NCBI RefSeq assembly: GCF_014647135.1
Contig: NZ_BMOP01000024.1
Location: 1 to 55,647, forward strand
DNA: 55,647 nucleotides
Source of the DNA: Shewanella xiamenensis
GTDB taxonomy: Bacteria > Pseudomonadota > Gammaproteobacteria > Enterobacterales > Shewanellaceae
Direction: 5' to 3'
The position numbers and the translations under genes are program-made. This document shows positions 1 to 8,441 of this stretch, piece by piece (position 1 is the first letter of the stretch; each line of letters begins with the position of its first letter). The notes below the pieces were generated by a model, which saw nothing but the letters and a program-made list of their open reading frames with translations, searched no databases and was not told where the DNA came from.

Positions 1-1
1 T

Positions 2-100
2 TATTTGCCTCTTTTGACTTCGCTAAAAATCAAAGATGCATTTAACATGGGTAGGTATACAGGCAAAGCCTCAAATGATGATAACCACCTACTGAAGTAG
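2..100 (+). other. Possible 3' end of an unidentified reading frame
   Basis: A frame is open from the window edge for 32 codons and ends at a TAG that lies inside a strong hairpin. The last residues read about MGRYTGKASNDDNHLLK. I do not recognise the protein. A frame of this length can be open by chance, so this may not be a gene. The placement of the stop in the hairpin would fit the right end of a mobile element or a gene ending in its own terminator. Confidence 0.2.
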
Positions 101-106
101 GTGGTT
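83..106. repeat. Strong 10-bp inverted repeat with TGAA loop
   Basis: AACCACCTAC and GTAGGTGGTT pair perfectly around a TGAA tetraloop, and are followed by TTTT-poor sequence (TTTTGGGC overlaps the arm). It could be a terminator for a plus-strand gene that ends here. It also resembles the end hairpins of IS200/IS605-type elements. The sequence alone does not decide between them. Confidence 0.5.
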
Positions 107-118
107 TTGGGCTAAAAA

Positions 119-151
119 TAAAAAAGGCCTAACAAATGTTAGGCCTTTTTT
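119..151 (-). terminator. Terminator of the tRNA-Gly-Cys-Leu operon
   Basis: An almost perfect inverted repeat (core AGGCCTAACA / TGTTAGGCCT) is flanked by A and T runs. It sits seven bases beyond the CCA end of tRNA-Leu, so it is well placed as a Rho-independent terminator for minus-strand transcription. It could also work in the plus direction. Confidence 0.85.
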
Positions 152-157
152 ATGTTA

Positions 158-244
158 TGGTACCCGAGGCCAGACTTGAACTGGCACGCTGTTACCAGCG
201 AGGGATTTTAAATCCCTTGTGTCTACCGATTCCACCACTCGGGC
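158..244 (-). tRNA. tRNA-Leu (UAA)
   Basis: The minus strand folds as a class II tRNA of 87 nt with a long variable arm, an encoded CCA and the acceptor stem GCCCGAG/CTCGGGT. The anticodon loop carries TAA. It closely matches E. coli leuZ. It is the third gene of a Gly-Cys-Leu tRNA operon, the same order as E. coli glyW-cysT-leuZ. Confidence 0.95.
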
Positions 245-293
245 AAACTCTTTATATTAACGACAGTAATCGTATCATTAATACTTTAATCTA

Positions 294-367
294 TGGAGGC
301 GCGACCCGGAGTCGAACCGAGATCGACGGATTTGCAATCCGCAGCATAGCCATTCTGCCATCGCGCC
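294..367 (-). tRNA. tRNA-Cys (GCA)
   Basis: The minus strand gives a 74-nt cloverleaf with the acceptor stem GGCGCGA/TCGCGCC, an encoded CCA and GCA in the anticodon loop. It is the middle gene of the three-tRNA operon. The 49-bp spacer to tRNA-Leu has no terminator. Confidence 0.95.
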
Positions 368-390
368 AAATTTCCAAACTCGTAAAGAGT

Positions 391-466
391 TGGAGCGACA
401 TATCGGGTTCGAACCGATGACCTATACCTTGGCAAGGTATCGCTCTACCAACTGAGCTAATGTCGC
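391..466 (-). tRNA. tRNA-Gly (GCC)
   Basis: The minus strand gives a 76-nt cloverleaf with the acceptor stem GCGACAT/ATGTCGC, an encoded CCA and GCC in the anticodon loop. It is the first gene of the operon and lies about 45 bp downstream of a good promoter. Confidence 0.95.
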
Positions 467-517
467 ATCGATGTCATAGAGTAACGTTACTACGCTTTCC
501 CCTGACTGCGGATTGGC

Positions 518-545
518 ATTCTACCGATTTAACCTTCAGAGTCAA
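518..545 (-). promoter_or_regulatory. Promoter of the tRNA operon
   Basis: Read on the minus strand, TTGACT (-35) and TAGAAT (-10) are separated by 16 bp. The bases after the -10 (GCCAATCCGC) are GC-rich, as in the discriminators of stringently controlled stable-RNA promoters. Transcription would begin near 510 and run into tRNA-Gly. No gene is seen between 467 and 743 apart from this promoter and the gapB terminator. Confidence 0.7.
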
Positions 546-691
546 TCAACAAATTTGAAATATTGCGCTTAACCACACTGTTTGCCCAATATTCAGCCAT
601 AGCGATATAAACTTGCCGATAGAATCAACAATTCACGGATTTGCTCAATAACAATGTTCAGATAAATTGTTATTCAACATAATTGAAGTAT

Positions 692-717
692 AAAAAAAGC
701 GCCCTCTCAGGCGCTTT
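692..717 (-). terminator. Terminator of gapB
   Basis: AAAGCGCC and GGCGCTTT pair around CTCTCA. On the minus strand a run of seven T follows. It lies 27 bp beyond the gapB stop. Confidence 0.85.
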
Positions 718-743
718 GTCTGTTGTACTTCTGTCTGTCGCAA

Positions 744-2177
744 TTAAGCAGGCAGAGACAGCGTTGTTAAGCCTAACATCGTTTGCATCACACCGACTAC
801 TTGGCAGCTGTAACCAAATTCGTTGTCATACCATACGTACAGAATGGCGCGTTTACCTTCGGCGATGGTCGCTTGAGAATCAACCACACCCGCGTAGCGA
901 GAACCTACTAAATCGCTTGATACGATTTCAGTTGAGTCTGTGTAGTCGATTTGGTTCTGCAAGGGTGATTGCAGCGCCGTGTCTTTTAGGTATTCGTTCA
1001 ATTCGTCTTTGTTGGTCTCAGCATTTAAGTTCATGCTGATGATTGCCATAGACACGTTTGGCGTTGGCACACGAATCGCGTTGCCAGTCAGTTTGCCCGC
1101 TAATACTGGCAGAGCTTTAGCGACGGCTTTCGCTGCGCCCGTTTCAGTGATCACCATATTTAATGGTGCACTGCGACCGCGACGGTCAGCACTGTGGTAG
1201 TTGTCGATCAGGTTTTGATCGTTCGTGTATGAGTGAATCGTCTCAACGTGACCATTCTCGATACCGTACTTATCATTTACCGCTTTCAGTACTGGTGTAA
1301 TGGCGTTAGTGGTGCAGCTCGCTGCAGACACAATGATGTCTTCTGGCGTAATATCGCCTTCGTTCACACCGTAAACGATGTTCTTGATGGCGCCTTTTGC
1401 TGGTGCTGTCAGTAACACTTTGCTTGCACCAGGGCTCTTCAAGTGTAAGCCAAGGCCTGCTTCGTCTTTCCAAATACCCGTGTTGTCTACCACTAAGGCA
1501 TCTGTAATACCGTATTTAGTGTAATCCACTTCATCTGGTGAGTTTGCGTAAATCACTTGGATATAAGTACCGTTAGCGATGATAGCGTTGTTCTCTTCAT
1601 CCACTTCAACAGAACCGTTAAATGGACCATGAACAGAGTCACGACGCAGTAAGCTTGCGCGTTTTTCTAAATCGCCCTTCTTACCACCACGTAATACGAT
1701 TGCACGCAGTCTTAACTTGTTGCTGCGACCAGTACGTTCGATCAGTAAGCGCGCTAATAAGCGGCCAATACGACCAAAACCATACAACACCACATCACGC
1801 GGAGCGATATCATCAGCATGATCAATCGCAGCCGCTAATTCGCGTGCCATATAGCTTTCAATTTCGTTGGTATCGGTATGTTCAGCCCAGTATTTGACAG
1901 CAAGCTTACCAATATCCACTTTACATTGTTTAACAGCGAGTCTGCTTAAGGCTTGAACAAACGGGAAACTCTCGCGTAAACGTAATTTCTCACCGACATG
2001 ACGACGAACTAAACGGTGCGCTTTAATAATCTCAATAGTAGAAGCATTGAGTAATGGCTTACCATAAACCACAACTTCGACGCCTTGGTTACGGTATAAC
2101 TTGCCCAGCAAAGGTTGCATTGCCTCTGCCATTTCAAAACGTTCTTGCCAACTTTGTAGGTGTTTATCAGCGCTCAT
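744..2177 (-). CDS. gapB: Glyceraldehyde-3-phosphate dehydrogenase, GapB type with N-terminal extension
   Basis: This is a 477-residue GAPDH, about 140 residues longer than GapA because of an extra N-terminal region (residues 1-125) before the Rossmann motif GFGRIGR (133-139). The catalytic SAASCTTN places the active cysteine at C288. The segment after the second strand reads AIVLRGGKKGD, where NAD-specific enzymes have a ribose-binding aspartate (AINDL in the gapA product nearby). The basic residues here suggest that NADP is accepted, which would fit a gluconeogenic or anabolic role; this is inference. The ATG at 2177 has AAGGA upstream. The gene is divergent from a lipoprotein gene that shares a HexR-like site. 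The long form is known in Shewanella and other marine gammaproteobacteria. Confidence 0.92.
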   Translation of the reverse strand: MSADKHLQSWQERFEMAEAMQPLLGKLYRNQGVEVVVYGKPLLNASTIEIIKAHRLVRRHVGEKLRLRESFPFVQALSRLAVKQCKVDIGKLAVKYWAEHTDTNEIESYMARELAAAIDHADDIAPRDVVLYGFGRIGRLLARLLIERTGRSNKLRLRAIVLRGGKKGDLEKRASLLRRDSVHGPFNGSVEVDEENNAIIANGTYIQVIYANSPDEVDYTKYGITDALVVDNTGIWKDEAGLGLHLKSPGASKVLLTAPAKGAIKNIVYGVNEGDITPEDIIVSAASCTTNAITPVLKAVNDKYGIENGHVETIHSYTNDQNLIDNYHSADRRGRSAPLNMVITETGAAKAVAKALPVLAGKLTGNAIRVPTPNVSMAIISMNLNAETNKDELNEYLKDTALQSPLQNQIDYTDSTEIVSSDLVGSRYAGVVDSQATIAEGKRAILYVWYDNEFGYSCQVVGVMQTMLGLTTLSLPA

Positions 2178-2344
2178 TTACAGATCCTTTATCTCACTTT
2201 TCAATAAAATATATTGAAAGGTTTGAGTAACATGACGAAAAGACCAATAATCTTATGTAGGTTTTAGGGAAAACCCTCTGTTTTGGTCGGCGCCATTGTA
2301 ATGAAAACTGACCCAGCTTGCTAGTAAGATATTTTCTGTAAATC

Positions 2345-2359
2345 TGTAATTTTATTAGA
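2345..2359. promoter_or_regulatory. HexR-like operator between gapB and the lipoprotein gene
   Basis: TGTAATTTTATTAGA differs by one base from the HexR consensus TGTAATwwwATTACA. HexR is an RpiR-family regulator of central carbon metabolism in Shewanella and relatives, and GAPDH genes are among its known targets. The site is 25 bp before the lipoprotein start and 168 bp from gapB. Assignment is by eye. Confidence 0.5.
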
Positions 2360-2383
2360 GAAAATTGCATTTTGGAGCGTATT

Positions 2384-3271
2384 TTGAGACAAAATCTAGT
2401 AATAATTACATCATTTACCCTCGCGATAAGCCTTTTCGGTTGTGATAATGGCCGAAATATCGAAACGATTTGTAAAAATAATCCTGAAATTTGTGCAGAT
2501 TTGCATAAGGATGGCTGGTGTTTAGCAGAGAAAACAAAGTTGATCCAAAGTCGATACGACCTAATGGACAATAAAAATCCTACAGGCAAGCAACTCTATC
2601 AACAGTTAACTTACCTCGAGGACTATAGTCGATGTATTGAATTGGCCTCGGGCGTTCAGCACATTATCCACACAAGCCGCACAGCTGATAGAGCCAGAGC
2701 CTTTCGACTAAGTACACAAAATTTGAGTCGGTTGCAGGATGAAACCCGCGAGCGCCAAGACCCGTTTATGTCTTATTATCAATGGACACGTTTTGGTGAC
2801 ACGGATGCGTTAAACCGACTCTTGGCGCAAGAAAATGCTGGCGAAGTCACTGAGCCATTTCTTTTAGCGCAAATAGCCACCTACTACAGCAACCGTAATG
2901 CCATCAAAGCGCAACAACTCTACCTTACTGTGTTCGCAGAGATCCAATACGCTGACTTTGATCCAAATTGGTTGCTTGGGCTCGCTGCAGCCTATCGCCA
3001 AACCCAAGCGCTTGAAAAAACTTACATGCTGACAAAAGCCAATTTACTACTTACGCAGCAGAAGTATTCTGAAGATAAGATGCTAGCCTTAATCGGTGGC
3101 AACAAAACGCTGGCGACAAAATTAGATGAATACGCCCAGAACTTGATCAATGCGTTAGAAAATGGCCTCTATTCGACTAGTCCGGTTGCGCTCTGGCTTG
3201 CTCCACCTCGGACAGAGGTAACACCGCCAGCGGCAACTCCCGTCGAACCAGAGAAGCCAAACTCGCCTTAA
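2384..3271 (+). CDS. Predicted lipoprotein, DUF2989-like
   Basis: The protein begins with a short basic and hydrophobic signal and a lipobox, SLFGC, so it should be cut before Cys20 and lipid-anchored. I chose the TTG at 2384 because GGAG lies six bases upstream. The in-frame TTG at 2372 would start within that ribosome-binding site. The 295-residue product is largely helical and cysteine-containing near the N-terminus (CKNNPEIC), and ends in a proline-rich tail. It resembles the DUF2989 family of gammaproteobacterial lipoproteins, which has no known function. It lies between gapB and gapA and may share HexR control with them. Confidence 0.75.
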   Translation: MRQNLVIITSFTLAISLFGCDNGRNIETICKNNPEICADLHKDGWCLAEKTKLIQSRYDLMDNKNPTGKQLYQQLTYLEDYSRCIELASGVQHIIHTSRTADRARAFRLSTQNLSRLQDETRERQDPFMSYYQWTRFGDTDALNRLLAQENAGEVTEPFLLAQIATYYSNRNAIKAQQLYLTVFAEIQYADFDPNWLLGLAAAYRQTQALEKTYMLTKANLLLTQQKYSEDKMLALIGGNKTLATKLDEYAQNLINALENGLYSTSPVALWLAPPRTEVTPPAATPVEPEKPNSP

Positions 3272-3417
3272 GGCTTGGGCCTTGAGTAACGTCGGCAAAA
3301 TGTTTGCCATCTTGTAATTTTTTATCCAAATGCAGTGCTAAAAAAGGTGTTTTCGCGAGCAATGTAAAAAAAACACCTAATTTGTTAACCGAATCCCGGC
3401 AAAATAGCCGAATTAAC

Positions 3418-3453
3418 TTGACGATAGCTGTCAGTTTGGTAATTTTACTACCA
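3418..3453 (+). promoter_or_regulatory. gapA promoter overlapped by a HexR-like palindrome
   Basis: TTGACG (3418-3423) and TAATTT (3440-3445) are 16 bp apart. The palindrome TGGTAATTTTACTACCA (3437-3453) covers the -10. Its core GTAATTTTACTAC is one base from the HexR half-site pattern GTAAT-www-ATTAC. A perfect TATAAT at 3463-3468 lacks a -35 and would start the RNA within the ribosome-binding site, so I prefer the first pair. Confidence 0.5.
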
Positions 3454-3485
3454 GTTGAATTTTATAATCACCAGAGGGATATGAG

Positions 3486-4496
3486 ATGACTATCCGTGTT
3501 GCAATAAATGGTTACGGCCGTATCGGTAGAAACGTATTACGCGCCCTGTACGAAAGCGAAAAAGCTTACCCAATCAAAATTGTTGCCATCAACGATTTAG
3601 GCGACGCTTCAATCAACGCTCACCTGACAAAATACGATTCTGTACATGGTCGTTTCAATGCCAAAGTTGAGCATGATGCTGAAGCAATTTATGTTAACGG
3701 TGACAAGATCCTCACTTTCCAAGAGCGCGATCCAGGCAAATTACCTTGGGGCGACCTACAAGTAGACGTGGTATTTGAATGTACCGGTATCTTCACTTCT
3801 AAAGATTCTGTTCAACCGCATTTAGCCGCTGGCGCAAAGAAAGTGATTATCTCTGCACCAGGCAAAAACGTTGATGCAACCGTCGTTTACGGTGTGAACA
3901 ACAATGTGTTGACCGCGGATATGACCGTTATCTCTAACGCGTCATGTACCACTAACTGCTTAGCGCCTTTCGCTAAGCCGTTAAATGACGAAATTGGTAT
4001 CGAATCAGGTCTGATGACCACCATCCACGCGTATACCAACGACCAACGTTTATCTGACGTATACCACACAGATTTACGCCGTGCTCGCGCAGCGGCACTG
4101 TCGATGATCCCAACTAAAACTGGCGCTGCCGCGGCAGTAGGTTTAGTTGTGCCTGAATTACAAGGTAAATTCGATGGTTTAGCGGTACGTGTACCGACTG
4201 TTAACGTGTCTTTAGTGGATTTATCTTTCATTGCATCACGTGACACAACCGTTGAAGAAGTTAACGCCATCATCGAGCGTGCAGCAAGCGTAGCACCACT
4301 GAGCGAAGTGTTGGCCGTCAACAAAGAGCCATTGGTATCTATCGACTTTAACCACAATGCGTTTTCATCTAACTTCGATGCGACGCAAACCCGTGTTAAT
4401 GGCCGTTTAGTCAAAGTAATGGCTTGGTACGATAACGAATGGGGCTTCAGTAACCGTATGTTAGATAACGCGGTTGCGTTAATGAACGCTAAATAA
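3486..4496 (+). CDS. gapA: Glyceraldehyde-3-phosphate dehydrogenase, type I
   Basis: This is a full-length 336-residue glycolytic GAPDH. The N-terminal Rossmann motif is NGYGRIGR and the NAD-specific aspartate is in AINDL (D37). The active site is SNASCTTN with Cys154, and WYDNEWGFS closes the C-terminal domain. It oxidises and phosphorylates glyceraldehyde 3-phosphate to 1,3-bisphosphoglycerate. AGAGGG precedes the ATG by seven bases. It is transcribed alone, with its own terminator, and lies 214 bp after the lipoprotein gene. The second GAPDH, gapB, is 1.3 kb away on the other strand. Confidence 0.97.
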   Translation: MTIRVAINGYGRIGRNVLRALYESEKAYPIKIVAINDLGDASINAHLTKYDSVHGRFNAKVEHDAEAIYVNGDKILTFQERDPGKLPWGDLQVDVVFECTGIFTSKDSVQPHLAAGAKKVIISAPGKNVDATVVYGVNNNVLTADMTVISNASCTTNCLAPFAKPLNDEIGIESGLMTTIHAYTNDQRLSDVYHTDLRRARAAALSMIPTKTGAAAAVGLVVPELQGKFDGLAVRVPTVNVSLVDLSFIASRDTTVEEVNAIIERAASVAPLSEVLAVNKEPLVSIDFNHNAFSSNFDATQTRVNGRLVKVMAWYDNEWGFSNRMLDNAVALMNAK

Positions 4497-4517
4497 TCTC
4501 GATTAGCGATTTAGCTA

Positions 4518-4545
4518 AAGCCCTGCAAATGCAGGGCTTTTTGTT
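4518..4545 (+). terminator. Terminator of gapA
   Basis: AAGCCCTGC and GCAGGGCTT pair around AAAT and are followed by TTTTTGTT, 22 bp past the gapA stop. Confidence 0.85.
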
Positions 4546-4570
4546 ATTTGCCGTGTGGCAACTGTAATTA

Positions 4571-4598
4571 AAAAAATATCCCCGCAAAGCGGGGATAT
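4571..4598 (-). terminator. Terminator of nadA
   Basis: AATATCCCCGC and GCGGGGATATT pair around AAA. On the minus strand a T run follows. It is 33 bp beyond the nadA stop, back to back with the gapA terminator. Confidence 0.85.
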
Positions 4599-4631
4599 TA
4601 ATGTTGAAACTCGATGTGCGACTAAAAGCGC

Positions 4632-5705
4632 TTAGGCATTACCTTTCACTTTCATATTGAGCGTTTTAGCGAAATCGAGCATACGGGTCAGCGGGATTAA
4701 CGCTTTCACTCGCAAGTCTTCATCGACAAAGATCTCATGGGTGGTTTTGTCGCTATCACTTAATGACGCTTCAATGGCTTTTAAGCCATTCATTGCCATC
4801 CAAGGACAGTGGGCGCAGCTCTTACAGGTGGCACCGTTACCACCAGTAGGCGCTTCTATCAATGTTTTACCCGGCGCCGCTTGTTGCATTTTGTAAAAAA
4901 TACCGCGATCGGTCGCGACAATAAAACGCTCGTTAGGCATGGTTTGCGCAGCTTTGATCAACTGACTGGTGGAGCCGACAGCATCCGCCATCGCCACCAC
5001 ACTCGCGGGTGATTCTGGGTGTACCAAAATTGCTGCGTCGGGATAAACGCTTTTCAGATCACGCAGGGCATTCGCTTTAAACTCATCGTGAACGATACAG
5101 TCGCCCTGCCACATCAGCATCTCGGCGCCCGTTTGTTTGGCAATATAGCTGCCTAAGTGACGGTCTGGGCCCCAAATAATTTTTTTGCCTTCGCTGTCTA
5201 AATGCTCAACAATTTCAAGGGCAATACTCGAGGTCACCACCCAATCGGCACGGGCTTTTACCGCCGCAGACGTGTTGGCGTAAACAACCACGGTATGATC
5301 TGGGTGTGCATCACAGAAGGCGCTAAATTTATCAATGGGGCAACCTAAGTCCAATGAACAGGTCGCTTCAAGAGTCGGCATCAGAATGGTTTTTTCTGGG
5401 CTTAAGATTTTGGCAGTTTCACCCATAAACTTCACCCCAGCGACGATTAACGTCTTTGCGGGATGATCGCGGCCAAAGCGCGCCATTTCAAGTGAGTCTG
5501 AAACACACCCACCAGTTTCTTCAGCCAGAGCTTGAATTTCAGGGTCGGTATAATAATGGGCAACCAATACCGCATCCTTTTCAATCAGCAGCTGCTTGAT
5601 ACGTGCCTTGTAGTCCGCCTTTTCGGCATCGGACAGAGGAATTGGCTTAGGCGGAAACGGATAATCAATAGTTTCGATTGTTGGGGCAAATGGGCTGGGG
5701 CTCAT
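4632..5705 (-). CDS. nadA: Quinolinate synthase A
   Basis: NadA condenses iminoaspartate with dihydroxyacetone phosphate to make quinolinate, the first committed product of NAD synthesis, using a [4Fe-4S] cluster. The 357-residue protein keeps all the family's cysteines: C116 in [10 protein letters not shown]203 in [10 protein letters not shown] and C300 in CKSCAHC. These align, with an offset of three, to the E. coli ligands C113, C200 and C297. [10 protein letters not shown] and PESPASVV are further conserved segments. It is a single-gene unit. Its neighbour gapA consumes NAD, but no common control is visible. Confidence 0.97.
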   Translation of the reverse strand: MSPSPFAPTIETIDYPFPPKPIPLSDAEKADYKARIKQLLIEKDAVLVAHYYTDPEIQALAEETGGCVSDSLEMARFGRDHPAKTLIVAGVKFMGETAKILSPEKTILMPTLEATCSLDLGCPIDKFSAFCDAHPDHTVVVYANTSAAVKARADWVVTSSIALEIVEHLDSEGKKIIWGPDRHLGSYIAKQTGAEMLMWQGDCIVHDEFKANALRDLKSVYPDAAILVHPESPASVVAMADAVGSTSQLIKAAQTMPNERFIVATDRGIFYKMQQAAPGKTLIEAPTGGNGATCKSCAHCPWMAMNGLKAIEASLSDSDKTTHEIFVDEDLRVKALIPLTRMLDFAKTLNMKVKGNA

Positions 5706-5785
5706 AACAAATCCATCAGGATAACAACGTTCGCGAATTATACGTAATTGGGTTCAAAAGATTAACCCATTTATGGCCTGCGAAT

Positions 5786-5816
5786 AAAAAAGGACGCTAA
5801 ATTGCGTCCTTTTTTG
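5786..5816 (-). terminator. Terminator of the bkd operon
   Basis: AAAAAGGACGC and GCGTCCTTTTTT pair around TAAATT. The A and T runs on both sides allow it to work in either direction. It lies 34 bp beyond bkdB. Confidence 0.85.
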
Positions 5817-5849
5817 CCGGATTGGCTGTAAGTATTGGCTGACAGCCGA

Positions 5850-7451
5850 CTAACGCATGGCTAATAGCATATCCTGCGGTTGCTCAAGGTATTGTTTCCA
5901 AAGGTTACAGAAACGAGCAATGGTGCCGCCATCGATAACGCGGTGATCGCCAGACCAACTCACTTGCATGATCTGGCGCGCTTCGACTTCACCTTTCGCA
6001 TTGAAGCGAGGCAAGGTTTGCAACTTACCAAGCGCAACAATCGCCACCTCTGGCTTATTGATAATTGGTGTTGCGACTGTGCCACCCAATGCACCAATAT
6101 TCGAAATCGAAATCGTGCCTTCTTTAAGATCCGCTGGTGCCACACGGCCGCTACGCGCAGCAGTGGTTAAGCGGGTGATCTCGGCAGCCACCTCAAGAAT
6201 ACTCTTATCTTGCACATCCTTCACATTGGGCACTAACAATCCCACTTTCGAATCTACTGCCATACCAATGTTATGACGCGCCTTGTAGGTGATTTCCGTA
6301 CAATCAGCATTCACTTGGCTGTTAAGCACAGGGAACTGCGTTAAGGCTAATGACATGGCCTTCATAAAGAATGGCATCATGGTCAGCTTAACTTCGTCGG
6401 AGGAATACTTGGCCTTCATGCTTTCACGCAGTGCGACTAAGTCTGTCAAATCAAACTCTTCGCAATAGGTGAAGTGTGGAATGGTTGATACCGATTCGAC
6501 CATCATTTTGGCCATCACGGCTTTCACGCCACGGATAGGCTCCACAATGTCACCCCGTGCAGAACTTGCCACGACGTTAGAGACGGTTGATTGAGTCACA
6601 CCTGATTGAGTCGGTGCTACAGCCACTGGCGCAACGGCAGGCACAGCGCCGCCCTGCGCTTGGAAGCGAGTAATGTCTTCCTTATACACACGGCCATGTT
6701 TGCCACTACCAGGTACGCGACTTAAATCGATATCTAAGGCACGTGCCATACGGCGAACGGCTGGGCTGGCTAAGGCTTTACCTTGGCGAGCAGACTCTTG
6801 CACCACACTTGCACTCGAACAAGCTGCTGGAGCGGTATTTGCAACGACGGCGCTTGCTTCCTGAGCATGGCTGATCGGCGCACTAACGCTACCTTCGACC
6901 TCAATAGCAAATAGTGGCGCATGTACTTTCGCTAACTGGCCCTTACGGTAGTGCAATTTGACAATTTTGCCCGCTTTGATGGCGGGGATTTGCACTAGGG
7001 CTTTATCAGTCATCACATCGGCGATGGGTTGGTCTTCAACCACTGTATCGCCTTCTTGGACTAGCCATTCGACCAGTTCACACTCAACAATGCCTTCGCC
7101 AATATCGGGCAGCAGGAACTCTTCGACGCTGGTACCCGCCACGCAGGCTTGGCTTACGGATGTTTGAGTCGCTGTGTGTACTTCAGGTTGAGACGCAGGC
7201 GCAACTTCGTCAGACTCAACCTGCACGGCATACAGCGGTGCATGCACCTTAGCAATATCGCCTTTGGCGTAATACAACTTAGTCACGACTCCGGCAAAAG
7301 GCGCCGGAATTTGCACTAAGGCTTTGTCGGTCATCACATCGGCGATGGGTTGATCTTCCACAATCGTGTCGCCCTCTTGCACCAACCACTCGACGAGTTC
7401 GCACTCGACAACGCCTTCACCAATGTCCGGCAAAATAAAATCTTTAATCAT
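5850..7451 (-). CDS. bkdB: Branched-chain 2-oxoacid dehydrogenase E2 (dihydrolipoyl acyltransferase)
   Basis: This 533-residue E2 has two tandem lipoyl domains (about 1-80 and 110-190), each with the lipoylated lysine in MTDKALVQIP. Next come a peripheral-subunit-binding domain (about 225-262, AVRRMARALDID) and a catalytic domain with the motif SGDHRVIDGG, whose His and Asp act in acyl transfer. It carries acyl groups from the E1 heterotetramer to CoA in valine, leucine and isoleucine breakdown. TAGGAG precedes the ATG. It is the last gene of the operon, nine bases after bkdA2. No E3 gene is present, so the complex must share a lipoamide dehydrogenase from elsewhere. The two lipoyl domains are unusually alike. 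Confidence 0.93.
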   Translation of the reverse strand: MIKDFILPDIGEGVVECELVEWLVQEGDTIVEDQPIADVMTDKALVQIPAPFAGVVTKLYYAKGDIAKVHAPLYAVQVESDEVAPASQPEVHTATQTSVSQACVAGTSVEEFLLPDIGEGIVECELVEWLVQEGDTVVEDQPIADVMTDKALVQIPAIKAGKIVKLHYRKGQLAKVHAPLFAIEVEGSVSAPISHAQEASAVVANTAPAACSSASVVQESARQGKALASPAVRRMARALDIDLSRVPGSGKHGRVYKEDITRFQAQGGAVPAVAPVAVAPTQSGVTQSTVSNVVASSARGDIVEPIRGVKAVMAKMMVESVSTIPHFTYCEEFDLTDLVALRESMKAKYSSDEVKLTMMPFFMKAMSLALTQFPVLNSQVNADCTEITYKARHNIGMAVDSKVGLLVPNVKDVQDKSILEVAAEITRLTTAARSGRVAPADLKEGTISISNIGALGGTVATPIINKPEVAIVALGKLQTLPRFNAKGEVEARQIMQVSWSGDHRVIDGGTIARFCNLWKQYLEQPQDMLLAMR

Positions 7452-7460
7452 ACCGGACTC

Positions 7461-8438
7461 CTAGAAGTTCACTGATGCCTTAATGGCTTCAAAGGTTTTG
7501 AGCGCATCGGGCATATATTCTTTTTCGTGGACCAGTGGATATGGGGTATCTAGACCACATACACGGCTGATGGGTGATTCTAAATACAAGAAACACTCCT
7601 GCTGAATGGTGGCCGCAATTTCACCCGCAAAACCACCCGTTAATGGTGCTTCATGGTTGATCAGTAAGCGGCCTGTCTTCTTCACAGAATCGGCAACGGT
7701 ATCTACATCCCAAGGCGCGAGTGTACGCAGGTCAATAATTTCGCAGGAAATCCCCTCTTTTGCCGCCATGTCGGCCGCTTTTTCGATGATTTCCATCTGT
7801 GCGCCCCAGGCCACTAACGTGATGTCTTTCCCTTCACGCACCACTTCGGCTTTACCCAGCTCGATTTCATAATCGCCCGCAGGGACTTCCCCCACAGAAG
7901 CACGGTATAAACGCTTAGGCTCGAAGAACACCACCGGGTTTTTATCGCGAATAGAGGCTAATAATAAACCTTTGGCTTGAGCAGGATTACGCGGCACAAC
8001 CACTTTTAAGCCTGGGGTTTGGGTAAAATAGGCTTCTGGCGATTGTGAATGATAATGGCCGCCCGCAATACCGCCACCATAGGGTGTGCGGAACACCAGG
8101 CTTCCCACATTAAACTCATTACCGCTGCGGTAACGGAATTTAGCCGACTCGTTTACGATCTGGTCAAACGCCGGAAAGATGTAATCAGCAAACTGGATTT
8201 CCGCTACGGCAGTCATACCATTAGAGGCTAACCCGTTGGCAAAACCCGCAATACCTTGCTCAGTCAGTGGCGTGTTAAAGCAGCGGCTGCGACCAAACTT
8301 TTCCTGCAAACCAGAAGTTGCGCGAAACACGCCGCCAAAGTGGCCAACGTCTTCACCAAACACCACCATGCGCTCATCAGCTTGCATGGCGATTGACAAG
8401 GCCTCATTGACGGCCTGTAACATATTCATTTCTGCCAC
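7461..8438 (-). CDS. bkdA2: Branched-chain 2-oxoacid dehydrogenase E1 beta subunit
   Basis: The 325-residue protein is a transketolase-like E1 beta subunit, with the pyrimidine-binding N-terminal half ([15 protein letters not shown]) and a C-terminal domain ending near [12 protein letters not shown]. It pairs with BkdA1 to decarboxylate branched-chain 2-oxoacids and acylate the E2 lipoyl groups. The GTG at 8438 is preferred because GGGAGG lies just upstream, inside the end of bkdA1. Only three bases separate the genes, which suggests translational coupling. Confidence 0.93.
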   Translation of the reverse strand: MAEMNMLQAVNEALSIAMQADERMVVFGEDVGHFGGVFRATSGLQEKFGRSRCFNTPLTEQGIAGFANGLASNGMTAVAEIQFADYIFPAFDQIVNESAKFRYRSGNEFNVGSLVFRTPYGGGIAGGHYHSQSPEAYFTQTPGLKVVVPRNPAQAKGLLLASIRDKNPVVFFEPKRLYRASVGEVPAGDYEIELGKAEVVREGKDITLVAWGAQMEIIEKAADMAAKEGISCEIIDLRTLAPWDVDTVADSVKKTGRLLINHEAPLTGGFAGEIAATIQQECFLYLESPISRVCGLDTPYPLVHEKEYMPDALKTFEAIKASVNF

Positions 8439-8441
8439 GGC

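Noticed and set aside
3304..3489. 61-codon frame before gapA
   Set aside because: It covers the gapA promoter and overlaps the gapA start in another frame; composition is not coding-like.
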